Part shown: positions 23,630 through 36,191 of the stretch, piece after piece
Position numbering within the stretch: the first letter of the stretch is position 1
Layout of the letters: every line of letters begins with the position of its first letter
NCBI RefSeq assembly: GCF_000182565.1
Contig: NW_015971541.1
Location: 1,311,039 to 1,375,038, forward strand
Origin: Spizellomyces punctatus DAOM BR117
Lineage: Eukaryota; Chytridiomycota; Chytridiomycetes; Spizellomycetales; Spizellomycetaceae
Direction of reading: 5' to 3'
Length of the DNA stretch: 64,000 bases
Notes under the pieces: model-generated
The model's input: the letters and a program-made list of their open reading frames with translations, nothing else
What the model was told of the DNA's origin: nothing
Databases searched by the model: none
Position numbers and translations under genes: made by a program

Positions 23630-24589
23630 CTATCGGGCTTCAAAGGTTTTGTCTCGCTGCAAAACTGTTCCATGTGTGAGGATACTGTTACACCAAGTGT
23701 CATGATATTGATGCACATACCTGTCTTGTCAAATTTCATTAAAATTGTTGTCCGAAGTGGAAACTGGTCAGTTGCCGTTGAGTGCGCGCTGACTCTGGCC
23801 GGCTACAGGATAAATAGGTATCAATCGATATCTAAGGCAGCCAGTGGTTCAGTTCAGTTCGTAGCGAGATACTTACGAATCCGCATCCATCCAGCACCGC
23901 CTCCACAACACCTCCAATAAAAGCACCACAACTGAGTTGTGACATTTCTCGCGGTACCGCAATGAATTTGGTTATATTTGGCTCATTGTCAGATATCATA
24001 TCTGTGGGTTGGTAATTGATACTCAGCACATCCAGACCTTATTGTAATGAGCGGGATGTTGTACTAAAGTTCGACACTCACACTCATCCTCGTTTTCCGT
24101 GCCCTTCTCCAACGCGTCCGCCACCTTGCCGAAAAGAGTTTTCCAAATGGTCGAGTGTATGAAGGACAAGACGTTCAGAAGACGTGTGTCTCGACGGCCG
24201 GGCCGCTCTCTGAAAACGATCAATTCGAGAAACCGAATACCAACACGATATCCAAAGTCGCTCAGTCTGATACAATCGGTGATGAGTCACCATATACATC
24301 CGGTAAAGTCCGCTTGACGACCGCGGCTCGTCGTTTTCATGCCAAGCTTACTTTTTCTCCATGTCCTGAATGCCGCTACTCTTTTTTGTTGCGTAGCTGA
24401 GCATTTCGGCGAAGAGGAAGGCATAGGCCGCCACGCTGACCTATTCGGAAAGGACATTTTGATGAGCCCCAAGTCACATGTGAGGTAAACAGATCTACGT
24501 ACCTCATTGGATCTTCCTTTACTGAGGTTTCGTTCAAGAATTGCTGGCCTTCGTAAAGAGGAGGATGGCCGTGCGGTGCTTTGTGACAT
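23630..24589 (-). CDS. TRAPPC5: TRAPP complex subunit 5 (Trs31)
   Basis: Starts MSQSTARPSSSLRRPAILER at 24589, then SVAAYAFLFAEMLSYATKKS, FIHSTIWKTLFGKVADALEK, ITKFIAVPREMSQLSCGAFI, GGVVEAVLDGCGF, TTILMKFDK and a last small exon ending VLQRDKTFEAR (stop at 23630). This is the complete Bet3-family core of Trs31/TRAPPC5, a shared subunit of the TRAPP guanine-nucleotide exchange complexes that activate Ypt1/Rab1 in ER-Golgi traffic. Length of about 200 residues is normal. Its 3' end is only 44 bp from the end of the convergent LSD1 gene, and its start is 175 bp from the divergent Vma22-like gene. Confidence 0.92.
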
Positions 24590-24764
24590 TTCGACGAGAA
24601 AAGGGATGGAGATCCGTTTCCAGCAAGCTTGAGTAAGGTCAACAGCCTTGCGCGTTCGTAATAAAGCCTAATCCGGAAGTGCGAAAGGGCACTTGGACGC
24701 TTACGTGGCTTTCGTTGGGCAATTCGCAATTTGAGCGACATTTTCCAACATTTTGCAGCCGACG

Positions 24765-25495
24765 ATGCTAGCGTCGTCCGACATGCCTTCCATAACCCCA
24801 GCTCATCGATCGGACTCTCTCATGACCCTCCTTGACGCTCTTACAGAATACGAGGCGTTACGTACAGAGACGGGACAGACCTTATCAAAAGCCTATATCG
24901 ACCTTGCCCAAGCGAAGTACATTTTGGGCCCCGGTCGTCTGGGCGCCGTGGCGTATGACGGGAGGATGAAAGCAGGAAAGGTTGTGTGAGTATCTCACCG
25001 TACTGACCATCGAGATTCGTTTTGGTAAAGATTGATATGCAGACATACAGACGAGAAGGGCGAAATGTTTCTGATGCGTGGGGTTCTTGATACAAGCACG
25101 AGTCTGACTGATTCAGACGTGAACGTGTCGATGGATAAGGAAGACGGACTACGACGGCGTAGGGCGGGTGGTGTCAAGGAATCAAACGGGACTTCAGACG
25201 ACGAGAGAGAAGAGAATCAGGACAGCACAGATGACATGCAAAGCGCAGATCAAAAGAAGCCAAAGCGGCCAACAAATCCTCTAAATTGGTTTGCACCTCT
25301 GCCCCCAACCTCCCTACGATCTTCCCAGACCCATTTTGAGCAAGGTAAGCGGACCTCGTTAAAGTTGTGTGGCAGAGTTCTGATGCACATGCAACCGTAG
25401 TGTTGAGAGATCTGATACGGTTAAGTAACGTAGCAAGGAGGGTGGAAGAGTTAAGGGTAAAATGCGAAGCTCAAGGTGTCCATGGTAGACAATGA
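24765..25495 (+). CDS. V-ATPase assembly factor Vma22/CCDC115-like
   Basis: Three exons starting MLASSDMPSITPAHRSDS. The N-terminal coiled coil LMTLLDALTEYEALRTETGQ leads into the family pattern LSKAYIDLAQAKYILGPGRL and AVAYDGRM. After an acidic, variable linker comes the C-terminal signature NPLNWFAPLPPTSLRSSQTH, followed by a last helix (DLIRLSNVARRVEELRVKCE). CCDC115/Vma22 works in the ER with Vma21 and Vma12 to assemble the V0 sector of the proton pump. It is divergent from TRAPPC5. The V-ATPase subunit G gene lies about 33 kb away, so there is no direct cluster. Confidence 0.85.
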
Positions 25496-25560
25496 AGTCG
25501 GAATGTTGGTCGACTGTACGGTCACTGGCTGACAGTGCAATTTTCATTGAGCCTTTCAGG

Positions 25561-26633
25561 TTACGACTTTTTATCATTATTAGACGGTGGAAATAGTGTT
25601 ATACTTGGTCCAAATACGTCCTTTAAGGTTTCACCCGGCTTCAGCCTCCTCACATTCCCTTGCTCGTCAATGTATTCCCCTTGATCTAAGATATCATAAT
25701 CCCCTAATGTTCTTGGCGAATTCACCGCCTTTATCCAATCCAGCTCCAAAGAGAAATCCCCCGGTTGCCGCACCAGCGAGAATCCGACAGTTTTAATTTT
25801 AGACCGGTCCATGGTGATTTGACGCTTTTGCACGTATCCATGACTCGTGAGAACAAAGTCTCGAAAAGGTATCTGGATACTTCTTTTAGCAATTGGCCCG
25901 CATCACAGCACGAAATGCTTGCCACCGTACCATTATGACTTCCCATTCCCCAGGTCGTTGGAAATACAGCCGATGTTGCCAAAGGTATGATGGATAAATA
26001 CTATCCGTTTGTAGGTTAACAAACCATTGTCGCGTATCACCTTTCGCTCTTATTGCCAGATATCTGAACAGAGTCGTGTCGTATCTCGGACGATGGAAAA
26101 GAGTCAACGGTCGCTCCTGTTCATCAACTAGGTAAGTTCCCATGACTTTCCAACAAGTAACTGGAAGTCCCCCAATGTACCTTCGACCGCACTCCAGCAT
26201 ATCCACTCCGATCTATCTTGACTCCAGGAGGAATATCCGTAGATAGTGATCCCCAGAACAAAGCTGTATTCTGAGGGGTGAGTCCCCAATAAGCTTCGGA
26301 CAGCCCTACCAGTTTCCAAGACTATCTTTGAGCCAAGGTGTCAGTATAAGGGATGACTGACGGTCATTCTGACCTCCAATATCTGCATCGGATCCTACAA
26401 CCCAGTCTTGCAGATCTTCAACGTTTTGAAACTGAAAAAGGGGCATTTCTTTCCTCCAACTGACATCAAACTTGATTGCTACGGTTGGTATATATGAGCC
26501 GTACGTCGCGATGGACCAAAGGAAGTATAAGTCCGTTACCTGCAACAGTTTCGGCTTTCATATAGTTCCATGATCGCTTGAAATACGAGCTGATCACTCG
26601 TAGCCCTTCAGTCATTCTCCCCCCTGACGCCAT
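25561..26633 (-). CDS. NDUFAF1: Complex I intermediate-associated protein 30 (CIA30/NDUFAF1)
   Basis: Multi-exon gene starting MASGGRMTEGLRVISSYFKR at 26633. Motifs: PLFQFQNVEDLQDWVVGSDA at the start of the CIA30 fold, then FRYLAIRAKGDTRQWFVNLQ, SYLWQHRLYFQRPGEWEVIM and, near the end, KIKTVGFSLVRQPGDFSLEL with DWIKAVN; stop at 25561. CIA30 is a matrix chaperone of the mitochondrial complex I membrane arm. The fit with the NDUFB10 gene further along indicates that this fungus has a standard complex I. The N-terminus is basic and may be a mitochondrial presequence. It is divergent from PEX6 with about 300 bp between the starts. Confidence 0.9.
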
Positions 26634-26931
26634 GGCGTGCTCAAACTGTGAGGGACGTCGATATAAATAGGCGTCGCCGGATCGCCAGAACTCTAAGGAT
26701 ACAATCGTATCAAGCTGAGCCCCTCGTCTAGTGCTCTTGTCATTTCCATACCTAGGTATGTACTGCTTTGGAGCTCGGAGATCGGCAAGTAGTCAGTTTT
26801 GAGGTTTAAGCCTGAGGTCCCAAAATGATAGTCATTTGTTGCCATGGCTTTAAGAGTGGCACAGTCCGTGTCACTCGGACTCTGAATGTTGAGAGATCTA
26901 CCGACGTTCACCCTTTGCCTAACCGAAAACC

Positions 26932-29900
26932 ATGCGGCCTTCAACACGACTACGGGCGTTTACAACCGAAGATGGTTTACCGGGCGAGGATTGCCTGTTT
27001 GTCAGTAAGGATGTGTGGGACGAATTGATACGCCAGGGAGCAAGATGTGTCCCTTCTCGTGGTCTGTGACGATGACTGCACTTTCAAAATTTGTGAGCTG
27101 GGCCCTGTTTCTTACAAAGTATCCTTGTAGCCGGGAGTGGGTCGCGGCTTTTGGTGTCTATTACTCTGGACGATAGTATCTCCGCCGGTTACGAAACATA
27201 CTTTACTACAAATCACCAAGGGCAACGGTCGCCCTGTAGTTCATTCCTGTCGTACGTGCGGATATCTTATGCAACCGAGGTGAGAGCCGCCTCAGGTGGG
27301 GTTGCCGGTGGAGCGTGCAGCTGAAAGGTTAGAACGTATTGAATGTCCTATGTTGAAGGTTGAAAAGGCCACTGTGCGAATCCCTCCACAATTTTTCACC
27401 CGAAACGAACTTCCGGTGCCAGATCCAGATGATGAAGTTGATATCGAATTGCATACCTGTGGGACCGTCGAGCTCAATGAAGTCATATTGGGTGCACTGG
27501 ATCAAGCTTCCTACGAAACGGCAACGAAAGGTACCCACATGCGCCGTCCCATAGTTCCCTTTCCCCGCTCGCATTTATGACCCGCACGCTAATGAGTGCT
27601 CTTATGCTAAAGATGGTCGCTCCATTCAAAATCAGTTGATTGTTGACGCCACCTTACTTCGTCAATCCGCTACCTGCAGAATATCGGTCGACGATAATGT
27701 CCTTGTTTTTCGCGTGCTGATGTGCTCGCCGGTCCTACAAGGAACAATCTCAGCAAACTCGCGGGTCATTTTTTCGAGAGCAGAATGGCTCGTCGGTCCT
27801 GACCTCAGTATGACAGCAGTCAAATCATTGGGCAACGAATCTCTCGTGCCAGATGTCCTTCTTGACGATGCCGGCATAGAGGATGGCCTTCATTTCAGCA
27901 CAGATGCGGATCGTCTAGACGCAGATTTCGTTGACGCAGCACATGAAGAAGAAATTCATGGCAGCAGGGGAAGCTTGAGTAGTGTGGAAGCATTGCCTGT
28001 AGTGTTGAGTCACCGGGTACCTCGGTCGATGGTATATCCCAAACCCGGCGCGCGGGACGACTTGGATATCGGAATTTGGGTTCCATATTCGATTTTGGTT
28101 AAGCTCAAAGTGTTCAGCGGAAGCATGGTAATGAGCTGGGTGTTTTTGATTCTACCAATTCGACCGCCCGCTAAATTCCCCTGCGCTCGATAGGTTTCGG
28201 TGCTAAACGACCCATCTTCAGCGGAAGGGCGATTGTGCAGAATTTATGGTTGCGATACGCCTTTCGAGCAAAGGTAGATCCCTGCTTTTATCCTGATAGC
28301 TCGGCGTTTCGCTGACGACTTCTTTGCTTAAACCCAATCGAGAAGGGGAGGCTCGCAGTTACCCAACGCCTACATGTCTCCATCATTATATTTCAATATG
28401 CAACTCAATCCCTCCAAGCCAATACACCTGATGCCGCTCTCCCGGGAACAAATGATGGAAGCAATACCAGTGGCAAGCGAAGTGACGGTGGCGCGTCTCG
28501 CCGGTTCTTTAACAAATGACAAGAGAGTGTTGGATGAGTGCTTGATTCAGCTAAGAAAATGGTTCGAGGACACAGAAAGGGTGGTATGCGAAGGGGATAT
28601 CATCACCGTCGTGGTTAATGGTGAGAATTTGTGGAAGCGGTTTCATCCGATCAATGAGATTAAGTTTTTGTGCTGGACTCAGAGGAACAAGCTCGCATGC
28701 ATGCCCTATTCTCGATGGATGATAGTGATGAGATTGTAGAGCATGATCTACAGTAAGAGCCATCGCACCCTTTTTTAAGGAATCATCGTAATGGCTCACG
28801 GCTGTGTTGTGAAGGTGTTTCCCGGCGGCTGCGAGAGCCAACGATCTAGCGTACTTCAAAATCACTCATGTGGCTGTTGATTCATCCATTGACTCGAAGG
28901 GAACTTCAAGATCCATGGGTGTCATGGTAAAAATAGACCCTGCCGTCACAAGGATAACGCAGTCCGGTATCGCGCATGGTCGAGTCCCGCCACGACAACG
29001 GAGCTACTTGGGAGCTGGTCCGTTGGTTACCTTTTTGCAATGCGTTAACCGACTGCACAAAGGGCTGACCGTTTCCATTTCTTTAGGCATTGTACCAACT
29101 GCACCGGAGAAAAGCGCCAGCGATGCATACCGGGAACTTTCAGGACTCATGTCTACATGTCTCCATCCGACGTCCTTGGCATTAGGACTGAATTGCACAG
29201 TTCTTCTTCATGGTCCTCGAGGAGCGGGCAAACGTACGTTGATATATGCCGTTGCGGAAGATCTAGGAATTCATCTGTTGGAGGTAAGTGGCCGGCTAGT
29301 AGAGAGCGATAGTGACGAGAGCTCATTCCGTGACCTCCACGTAGGTCAATGCCTACGACATCATCGGTGACACGGATGCCAAAACGGAGTCATTCCTGCA
29401 AATTCAATTTGAGAAGGCTGCTGCCACGGCGCCGTGTGTATTAATTATACGTCACGTCGATGCCCTGGCTAAAAAACCTGGAGCTGCTGCCGCCGAGCCA
29501 GGAGACGGTATGTGATATGCTTAGGAATTGTACTTTGGTACACATAACGTACTTAATGTCTCATTGTCTTCCGCAGAACCGACTGTGACCAAGGTTCTCT
29601 CTGAGTGCTTGACAATGATTTCGGAGTCTTTTAAAACGTCAGGACACGTAGTGATGGTAGTCGGTACAACTGCTGATTTGGATAAGATTCCTACCGGAAT
29701 GCAGGCTCTGTTCAGGCACCATTTGTTATGCGAGGTTGGCTCTATCTCGGAAGAGGATAACAAGTGTCTTTACTGATTCTGCCACTTCCTTTAGAGCCCC
29801 TCAGAGGAAATGCGATTGCATATATTGACGAATCTAACCAAAGGCATTTCGATGACGCCGGATGTCAGCCTGCCCCTTCTGGCCATGCAAACTGCGGCAC

Positions 29901-31801
29901 TTGTTGCTCGTGATCTTGTTGATCTGGTAGCCCGCGCCGGCTACAATGCCCTAGAGCGGGTACTGGGCGCGATGTACGTTCTGTGACGTGCATGTCGTTG
30001 TCCACCTCCACATACTGACAAGTGGGCACACAGGCAAGCATTAGGGCACAACGTTTCCGAATCAGACGTAGTACATGCGGGCGTAGCGGTAACTTCTGAA
30101 GATTTCAGTAAAGCTCTAGACAAGTCACGAGCAGCCCATTCCGACGCCATAGGCGCGCCGAAGATCCCGAACGTTACCTGGGATGACGTCGGTGGTCTTA
30201 GCCACGTCAAAGACAACATCTATGATACCATTCAGTTGCCACTGGAACATCCTGAACTTTTCGCCAGTGGTATGAAGAAGCGTTCGGGTATCCTTCTATA
30301 CGGCCCGCCAGGGACAGGCAAAACCTTGGTGGCTAAGGCGGTTGCTACCAACTTCTCCTTGAACTTCTTGTCCGTAAAAGGGCCCGAGTTACTGAACATG
30401 TACATCGGTGAATCGGAAGCAAACGTGCGCCGTGTTTTTCAAAAAGCTCGTGATGCTCGACCTTGCGTCGTTTTCTTTGATGAGTTGGACAGTGTTGCGC
30501 CTAAGCGCGGGGAAAAGGGGGATTCTGGCGGTGTTATGGACCGAATAGTGAGTCAACTTCTTGCGGAGATTGATGGAATGGGAGGTGGTGCGGACGTATT
30601 TGTGATCGGTGCTACCAATCGGCCAGATTTATTAGATCCTGCTTTGCTACGACCGGGAAGGTGCGTTCCGGATCTGATCGAATGAACTCGTTGCTATCAA
30701 GATAGTCTGCGCTTACACCGTTTATTTCTAGGTTTGACAAACTGCTCTATCTGGGCGTTAGCGAAGACCATGACTCGCAACTGAATATTTTGAAGGCATT
30801 GACCCGAAAGTAGGTGCTCAACACCTTTCCAGGGATGTTTCAGATCCTTACGATACTCTCCTTAACAGGTTCCGCTTACATCCGTCTCTCGACCTGCGCC
30901 GCATTGCCGATTTGTGTCCATTCCACTACACCGGCGCTGACTTTTATGCTCTGTGCTCAGATGCTATGCTTAAAGCGATTATAAGGACAATCGATAATGT
31001 TGACGCCAAGATTGGTATGCTGTAGCCTCGTGCGTTAGTTCGGTTTGTATTCTGGGAGTCGCTAACAGCAAACTTCTCAGCAACTCTGAATGCGTCAGGT
31101 CCACACGAGCACCATCCTCATCCCATTCCCCCGCCGTATTATCTGGAGAATATGGCGGAGGCTGAAGACACTTTTGTCCAAGTCGAGGAGGTGGATTTCC
31201 GTAAAGCTCTCGAGGAATTGGTGCCTAGTGTGAGTCCTAAAGAGCTGCAACGATACAAAGAGGTTCGAAGCAAGTTCGAAACGGAAGACAAGGAAGACAA
31301 GAAGAAAGGGAAGGGGAAAGCCGTAGCAGATATGGTGCCTAGTGTTGTCGACAGAGCGCAATTGAGTTTCCGCTCAGATGCTGGAAAGAAGATCAATGGC
31401 GGATCTTCCCAGCAGAACGGTCACGAACCAATACCAGTTCCGAACGGACTACCGCCCGTGGAGCACGTAATATCAAATGGACGCTTGAATAATGAACATT
31501 CAAAAGCTTATTTTGCGGAGGAGGGCAGTGGCAGCAGTGGCACGGACATTGGGAGTAGTGGAAGAGCGGGTGGTGAGCAGGCAGTTAGCGAATCAACCCA
31601 CCTGAGCGATGTGCCGACAGCTCCGGGTGAGCCAACTGCAACGCCTGATACCGCATCAGCCAGGAATAGTGCGGACGAATTAAATACGTCTGCAACCGAT
31701 CCTTCGCATTCAACAGATAGTGCCAGCGCGAGCCCGTTGTCAGCGAAAGCGAAAGGTAAAACGCCAGTTCACAAGACAGGGAAAGGGAAACGGCGGCGAT
31801 A
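26932..31801 (+). CDS. PEX6: Peroxisomal AAA-ATPase Pex6
   Basis: Long multi-exon gene starting [20 protein letters not shown]. After a variable N-terminal half, the D1 AAA module has [20 protein letters not shown], a GPRGAGKRT Walker A, and [11 protein letters not shown] in the Walker B place without the usual Asp-Glu. The D2 module is canonical: [68 protein letters not shown] and [20 protein letters not shown]. Pex6 with Pex1 pulls the import receptor Pex5 out of the peroxisome membrane. Beyond the last AAA helix (about 31330) is an unusual 150-residue Ser/Gly/Thr-rich, finally Lys-rich tail ending GKGKRRR. Intron borders in the first 1.5 kb are approximate. Confidence 0.92.
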
Positions 31802-31935
31802 GTATTTCAATCATGGTATATTATTGTAGTGTCCACCTCTTGGTGACGGTGAATATCAATGTAGATAACTATCTATGCATAAATTCAATAGTGGGGATGG
31901 TGTGAAAGCCTCCCTACCCATACTCCGTTCAGCAT

Positions 31936-33522
31936 CTATTTGGACCCTGCTTTCATATTGTCTGGTTTTAAAGGGGATCTACTTGCCATTTCCGCCGCTG
32001 CTTTGACGCCTTTACTCCATTCTCTTTGGACCTGAGCGTCTGGCATGGAAAGTACTAGATATTTCCCATTGACCAAATGGATACAGACAATATCTGGACG
32101 AGACGTGCCGTATCCAGTTCGTGGACGGGTGACCACCGCATGACGAAGGCTGTGAGTCGAAATGGGTGATGAAGACGGTTTTTTCTGTCAGGAATGTCAG
32201 TCAGAGGTCCTTTCAATACATGTAGCAGTGATTCCTCTTTGTACCTGGTAGACCACTTCGCCGTTCCTCCCTCTACATTTCCAAACCTCCCAAACCGCCA
32301 CCTTCCATCCATCATCAGGTACCAACTCAATCCAAACTCGCCGCCAGGCAGTCTCCCCAGATGCACCCGCCAGTGGAATCACGCTATTAGATTTCCATGC
32401 TTTGGATGATAGTAGATTGGAAAGTTTGCTTCGAGATGAGAAAGATGGATCCATGCCTGGTTCCCACTCTTCACGAATTTCGCAGGCAGTTGGTGACGGG
32501 TGAAGCGGATTCCGGGCGCTAGGATGCTCGTTTGGATGTGGATATGCTATTGGGTTGGAATCTGGAGTGTGGCTGGGAGGACCTGACGGGGGAGGTAATG
32601 CTGGGGTGCCTGGACCATTAGGACCGGGGGCATTGGGGAAGGAATTTGTCACCGCTGATCCAGCAGGGTGTGACTTTTGAGTATGAATACTATGGAGATT
32701 GACGTTCTCGTCAGAAGAACCTGGATACTCCACATCAGATGCAGTGTCGCGGGAGGTTGGAAACATGTCCCGTCGCCCCTTCCGCACATCAGAGTCCTCG
32801 ATTGAGTTGCTATGTGAGCTTGATACGTCTGTGCAGTCTGAATAACAGCGACGGTGGGGAGCTGGGCTTGGAAAATTGTCGTACTGCTGATCCGGGATCA
32901 TTTCCTGCTCCTGAACGTTCGCGGGAGGCTTGATGCCGGGTACTGTAATGGCATGAAGGACAGCCGATTCTTGATCTTTCATGTTCACCTGACCATTATC
33001 AGCAGAGTATTGGAAACACTCAAAATTGTACGGTGGTGGAGGCTCCATGTCTGCCAGTGTGGGTTCTGTGGCACACGCGTACGCCTCAGCCGCTTTACCA
33101 TGTCTGCCAGAATTGTCGCCTGCTACCCGCAAATCTGCGTCACTAGACGGTGATAGGCGAAGATCAAGGCTACGCTGCCCGTCTGAAACGTTAGATACAT
33201 TGAAGAAGGTCCTGCCTTCCACAGGCTGCCCATCATCGTTCTCCTCCGCAAACACTTCAGGCATAGTTGTCGGGACGCTTGGGGCGCGCGAAATGAGGGT
33301 CTCCACGTCCTCAGTTCGTCGTCGTTGCGGAGTTGTGGTTGGTGGATTAAACGATTGCTGCGAGTTTCGCAGAGGTAGTTCCGGGACGATAATGTCACGA
33401 AAACTAGAGGTTTCCTCGATGGATGGTACATTGCCAGCTGCATTTCTGTCATCAGTAGGAAGAGGAGGAACAGGGCGTTTCACTTTCTTTTCATTACGTT
33501 GGGGAAGAGGTGGTGCCTCCAT
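31936..33522 (-). CDS. PH-domain protein with long disordered N-terminus
   Basis: Two exons. The start is MEAPPLPQRNEKKVKRPVPP at 33522. About 390 residues are low complexity, rich in Pro, Ser and Asp, with PPLP/PPPP tracts that could bind SH3 domains. The C-terminus holds a PH-like fold: WRRVWIELVPDDGWKVAVWE, then RHAVVTRPRTGYGTSRPDIV, CIHLVNGKYLVLSMPDAQVQ and the closing amphipathic helix REWSKGVKAAAEMASR with the invariant Trp. PH domains bind phosphoinositides or partners at membranes. No other domain is seen, so the role is unknown. It shares a short bidirectional promoter (191 bp between ATGs) with NDUFB10. Confidence 0.75.
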
Positions 33523-33612
33523 AGCGATGATGAGAGTTTGGTGAAAGCAAATACGACAAAGGAAAACGGGCAATAGTCGGAAATAGCCTCTTGGCAGATT
33601 AGGTAACATGAT

Positions 33613-33630
33613 CACGTGTAAATTCACGTG
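33613..33630. promoter_or_regulatory. Paired CACGTG boxes
   Basis: Two CACGTG palindromes at 33613-33618 and 33625-33630, 12 bp apart start to start, in the bidirectional promoter between the PH-domain gene and NDUFB10. They suit a bHLH (Cbf1-type) factor; yeast and other fungi often use such sites for respiratory genes. Confidence 0.5.
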
Positions 33631-33713
33631 CCTCCCACCAGAACAAATTCGGCTCCTTCCAACCTTCACAACCACACGCAAGTTGCACGCTGCAACTCCA
33701 CAGAACATTCACA

Positions 33714-34324
33714 ATGGCGGCGACACACGAACCTATGCAGGTGAGGTTTCAAAAGCTCCCAATCGAGTGAGCATACTCATGTAAAGAGAGAAGGAAAAGC
33801 TCACCTGTTGACTGGGGGATTCCGTACGACAGATTTCACCGATGCCCACCATCGATCCCGACCTGAACGTCTACGGTATGGTTAAACCTCTGGGAGATGT
33901 GGAGTTTGAGGACAGGGGAACAGGGGAACGTGCTGGAATCCCTGGGGGAGAGCAAAGAATAGATTGAGCTTGCAGATGAGCAAAGTGCTTTACGCACAAT
34001 AGTGCTCACAACTGGTTGTTGAGTCAACCTCTTCGTCCCACTTTTTCTAACCGTTCTGTTGTTCCAGATCGGGCAGCTGTGGTGAAATCGCGTGACGAAT
34101 TCTTCCGCGAACAAATGGTCCGTATTCAGGAAGTGACGGTGCTTCGCGACAAGATGCGCTGGTGTTACAGGCGGGAGGGTGTCAACCATTTGCAAAACTG
34201 CAGACACCTGTCTCAACAGTACCTTGACTTGATGAAGGAGATGAGGACCGGATGGATTAAACCATTTAAATTGTCTGGTCCGCCGATACCTGAACGTGTA
34301 CCCACCGCGCATGAAGCTGAATGA
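33714..34324 (+). CDS. NDUFB10: Complex I subunit NDUFB10 (PDSW)
   Basis: Three exons. The first encodes MAATHEPMQ, the second SPMPTIDPDLNVY, and the third (from about 34071) the conserved core DRAAVVKSRDEFFREQMVRI, KMRWCYRREGVNHLQNCRHL and SQQYLDLMKEM. The WCYRREGV...NCRHL pattern with its Cys residues is diagnostic of the PDSW subunit, an accessory subunit of the distal membrane arm of mitochondrial NADH dehydrogenase facing the intermembrane space. Length of about 115 residues is slightly shorter than the animal protein. Its promoter is shared with the PH-domain gene. Confidence 0.9.
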
Positions 34325-34871
34325 AGGGTTGGAATTAGCAGAAGGCAACATATGGTAAGGTTAACAAGTGAAGATACGCCTCTTCTATGTATACCGAAAC
34401 ACTAAGAATACTGCTTGTAAAATTGCAGGTAGACTTATGTACCTCGTGTATCAACAATAAAGCATATATTCACAAAAATGCGCAATTCGGCTGAGTTGCT
34501 AGAGTTTCCGTCTTGTAGGGCGAGCAAAACGTACGAATCAATGATAAACTTGGAACCCCGCTTCGCATCTACAACCCAAATTCCATTTTTGCATTGCACC
34601 CAACCCAGTTTATGGTGGCCAATTTGATATCTATAGACATGATTGAAATGTAAAGATCCCTCAGACTCGAGTAGGCCAATAATGACTTATGTGCGGCAAT
34701 ATTGTATTGTTACATCCGGGACATTATAACAGGTTAACTACTGTTGAGTAATTCCCGCCGTCCAGAGATGGGCCTGTCGCACGACGACCCCCCTCCTTCT
34801 GTGACCTTCTACCATCCCTCCCGTATCTCACACTTCAAACATTAACAAGAAAGCCCACCCAGCAACAGCGC
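34325..34871. other. Intergenic, convergent 3' ends
   Basis: Between the 3' ends of NDUFB10 and the L13a gene. AT-rich, no coding frame or structured element recognised. Confidence 0.45.
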
Positions 34872-35867
34872 TTAGTGACCGAGAGTTGAGAGAGTTTGCT
34901 TCACAGCGGTCAGGTCCTTTTGTGCGTTTGTGGCAGCCTGAGCCCGAACACGGAGAAGAGCCTTCTTCTGAAGGTAGTAAGCGTGAGACTTGGTCTTGCG
35001 CTTCTGCTCCAGCTTCTCAACGACGTCCTGGTATTTCCAGCCGAATTCGCTGGAGATGCGCTTGAGAACGGTGAACTTGCGACCGGGAGAGAGACGGAGC
35101 ACACGGAGGGCGTCAGGGACGACCAAACGCTTCTGCTTGTCGTACGGGGGAGGGACACCCTCGAAGACCTTCAAGCGCTCAAGGGCAGCAGCACCACGGG
35201 CGGTCTTGTGCGGGACCATACCACGAACGGTGCGCCAGAAGATGCGGGAAGGAGCACGGAAGTGGAAGACACCTCGGGCAGGGTTGACAACGCAACGCTT
35301 ACGGAGGAAAGCCATGTACTTCACTAGAAATCACCGAGAGGGGATGAGGTTCTGCCACCACCAAGAAGAATATGCGAAAAAAAAATAGTACGTACACTTG
35401 TTGCGGAAGAAGGGTCCGCTGATGTTGATCTCCTCAGCACGGACAATAATAATCTTCTGGCCGTTGAGCAACTGTTTGGCAACAATCGATGCCAAACGAC
35501 CGAGCAAGTGGCCCTTGCCGTCAATAACAACCTCCTATGCAAAAGAAAAACAGCACGCGGTTAATAAGCTAGTTTACGAACATTATCAGCTTCACGGTGT
35601 GTCCGGACACCCTCCCAGTCTATGAGAACGAAAAGGCGGCCCTCGTCCACAATTTCCACCGTTCGTCCATTTCACAGATCACTACTCCGTCCACAGGTCC
35701 GTCAGACCCTCCAAATGAATTTTCCATTTCTGCTCTCAGACGGTTCTCGACAGTAATAAAAACCGTTCACTCCGAACCCACACTTGCTTCCAACTGCATG
35801 AGACCCGAAAGACCCCCGCTCCCCCTCGATAGTGTTTCTACGCCTGTACCTTCTGGAACGTGGACAT
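34872..35867 (-). CDS. RPL13A: 60S ribosomal protein L13a (uL13)
   Basis: Three exons on the minus strand. The first encodes only MSTFQK; the second [39 protein letters not shown] and PFFRNK; the third [20 protein letters not shown] through [36 protein letters not shown] and the C-terminal [11 protein letters not shown]. This is the full uL13 protein (RPL16 in yeast) of the large cytosolic ribosomal subunit. A long first intron (about 310 bp), as is common in fungal ribosomal protein genes, follows the tiny first exon. I searched that intron for C/D snoRNA boxes and saw none. Strongly biased codons fit high expression. Confidence 0.95.
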
Positions 35868-36097
35868 CTTTCTTCTTTTTTGGGGGGTTAACGTGCCGTA
35901 TCGAAGATTTCGAACGACGTGCGTTATCGGGCTTCTCAGAATTAGAAGGGAAGGAAAAGGGAAGGCCTCTTGCTGGACGTTGCCGACAACGACCACGACA
36001 AACAAACGAGGCCCAATGTGGCGCGGCAGCAAGAAAAGTCAGGTGAAATGTGCTGATTGGCTACTTTTATGGCACAGTTTGATTGGTTAAATGAATA

Positions 36098-36105
36098 TCA
36101 CGTGA
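36098..36105. promoter_or_regulatory. TCACGTGA box upstream of L13a gene
   Basis: Perfect palindrome TCACGTGA about 230 bp upstream of the L13a start codon. It may act on L13a; the convergent HGH1 gene ends just beyond it. Confidence 0.45.
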
Positions 36106-36191
36106 TTTTGCTTACGTTTGCATGCAAGAATTAATGATATTATGAAAGTATAAACAAATGAAAAGGTCTCAAGAAAATAAACTATCCACCA

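Noticed and set aside
24376-24741. Minus-strand frame starting MSLKLRIAQRKPRKRP as the N-terminus of TRAPPC5
   Set aside because: The conserved N-terminus begins at MSQSTARP (24589); the upstream part is promoter/5' UTR between two divergent genes.
34896-35327. Plus-strand frames opposite the L13a gene
   Set aside because: Antisense shadows of a highly biased ribosomal protein coding sequence.
35535-35848. snoRNA in the long first intron of the L13a gene
   Set aside because: Ribosomal protein introns often host snoRNAs, but no C box (RTGATGA) with matching D box was found on the transcribed strand.
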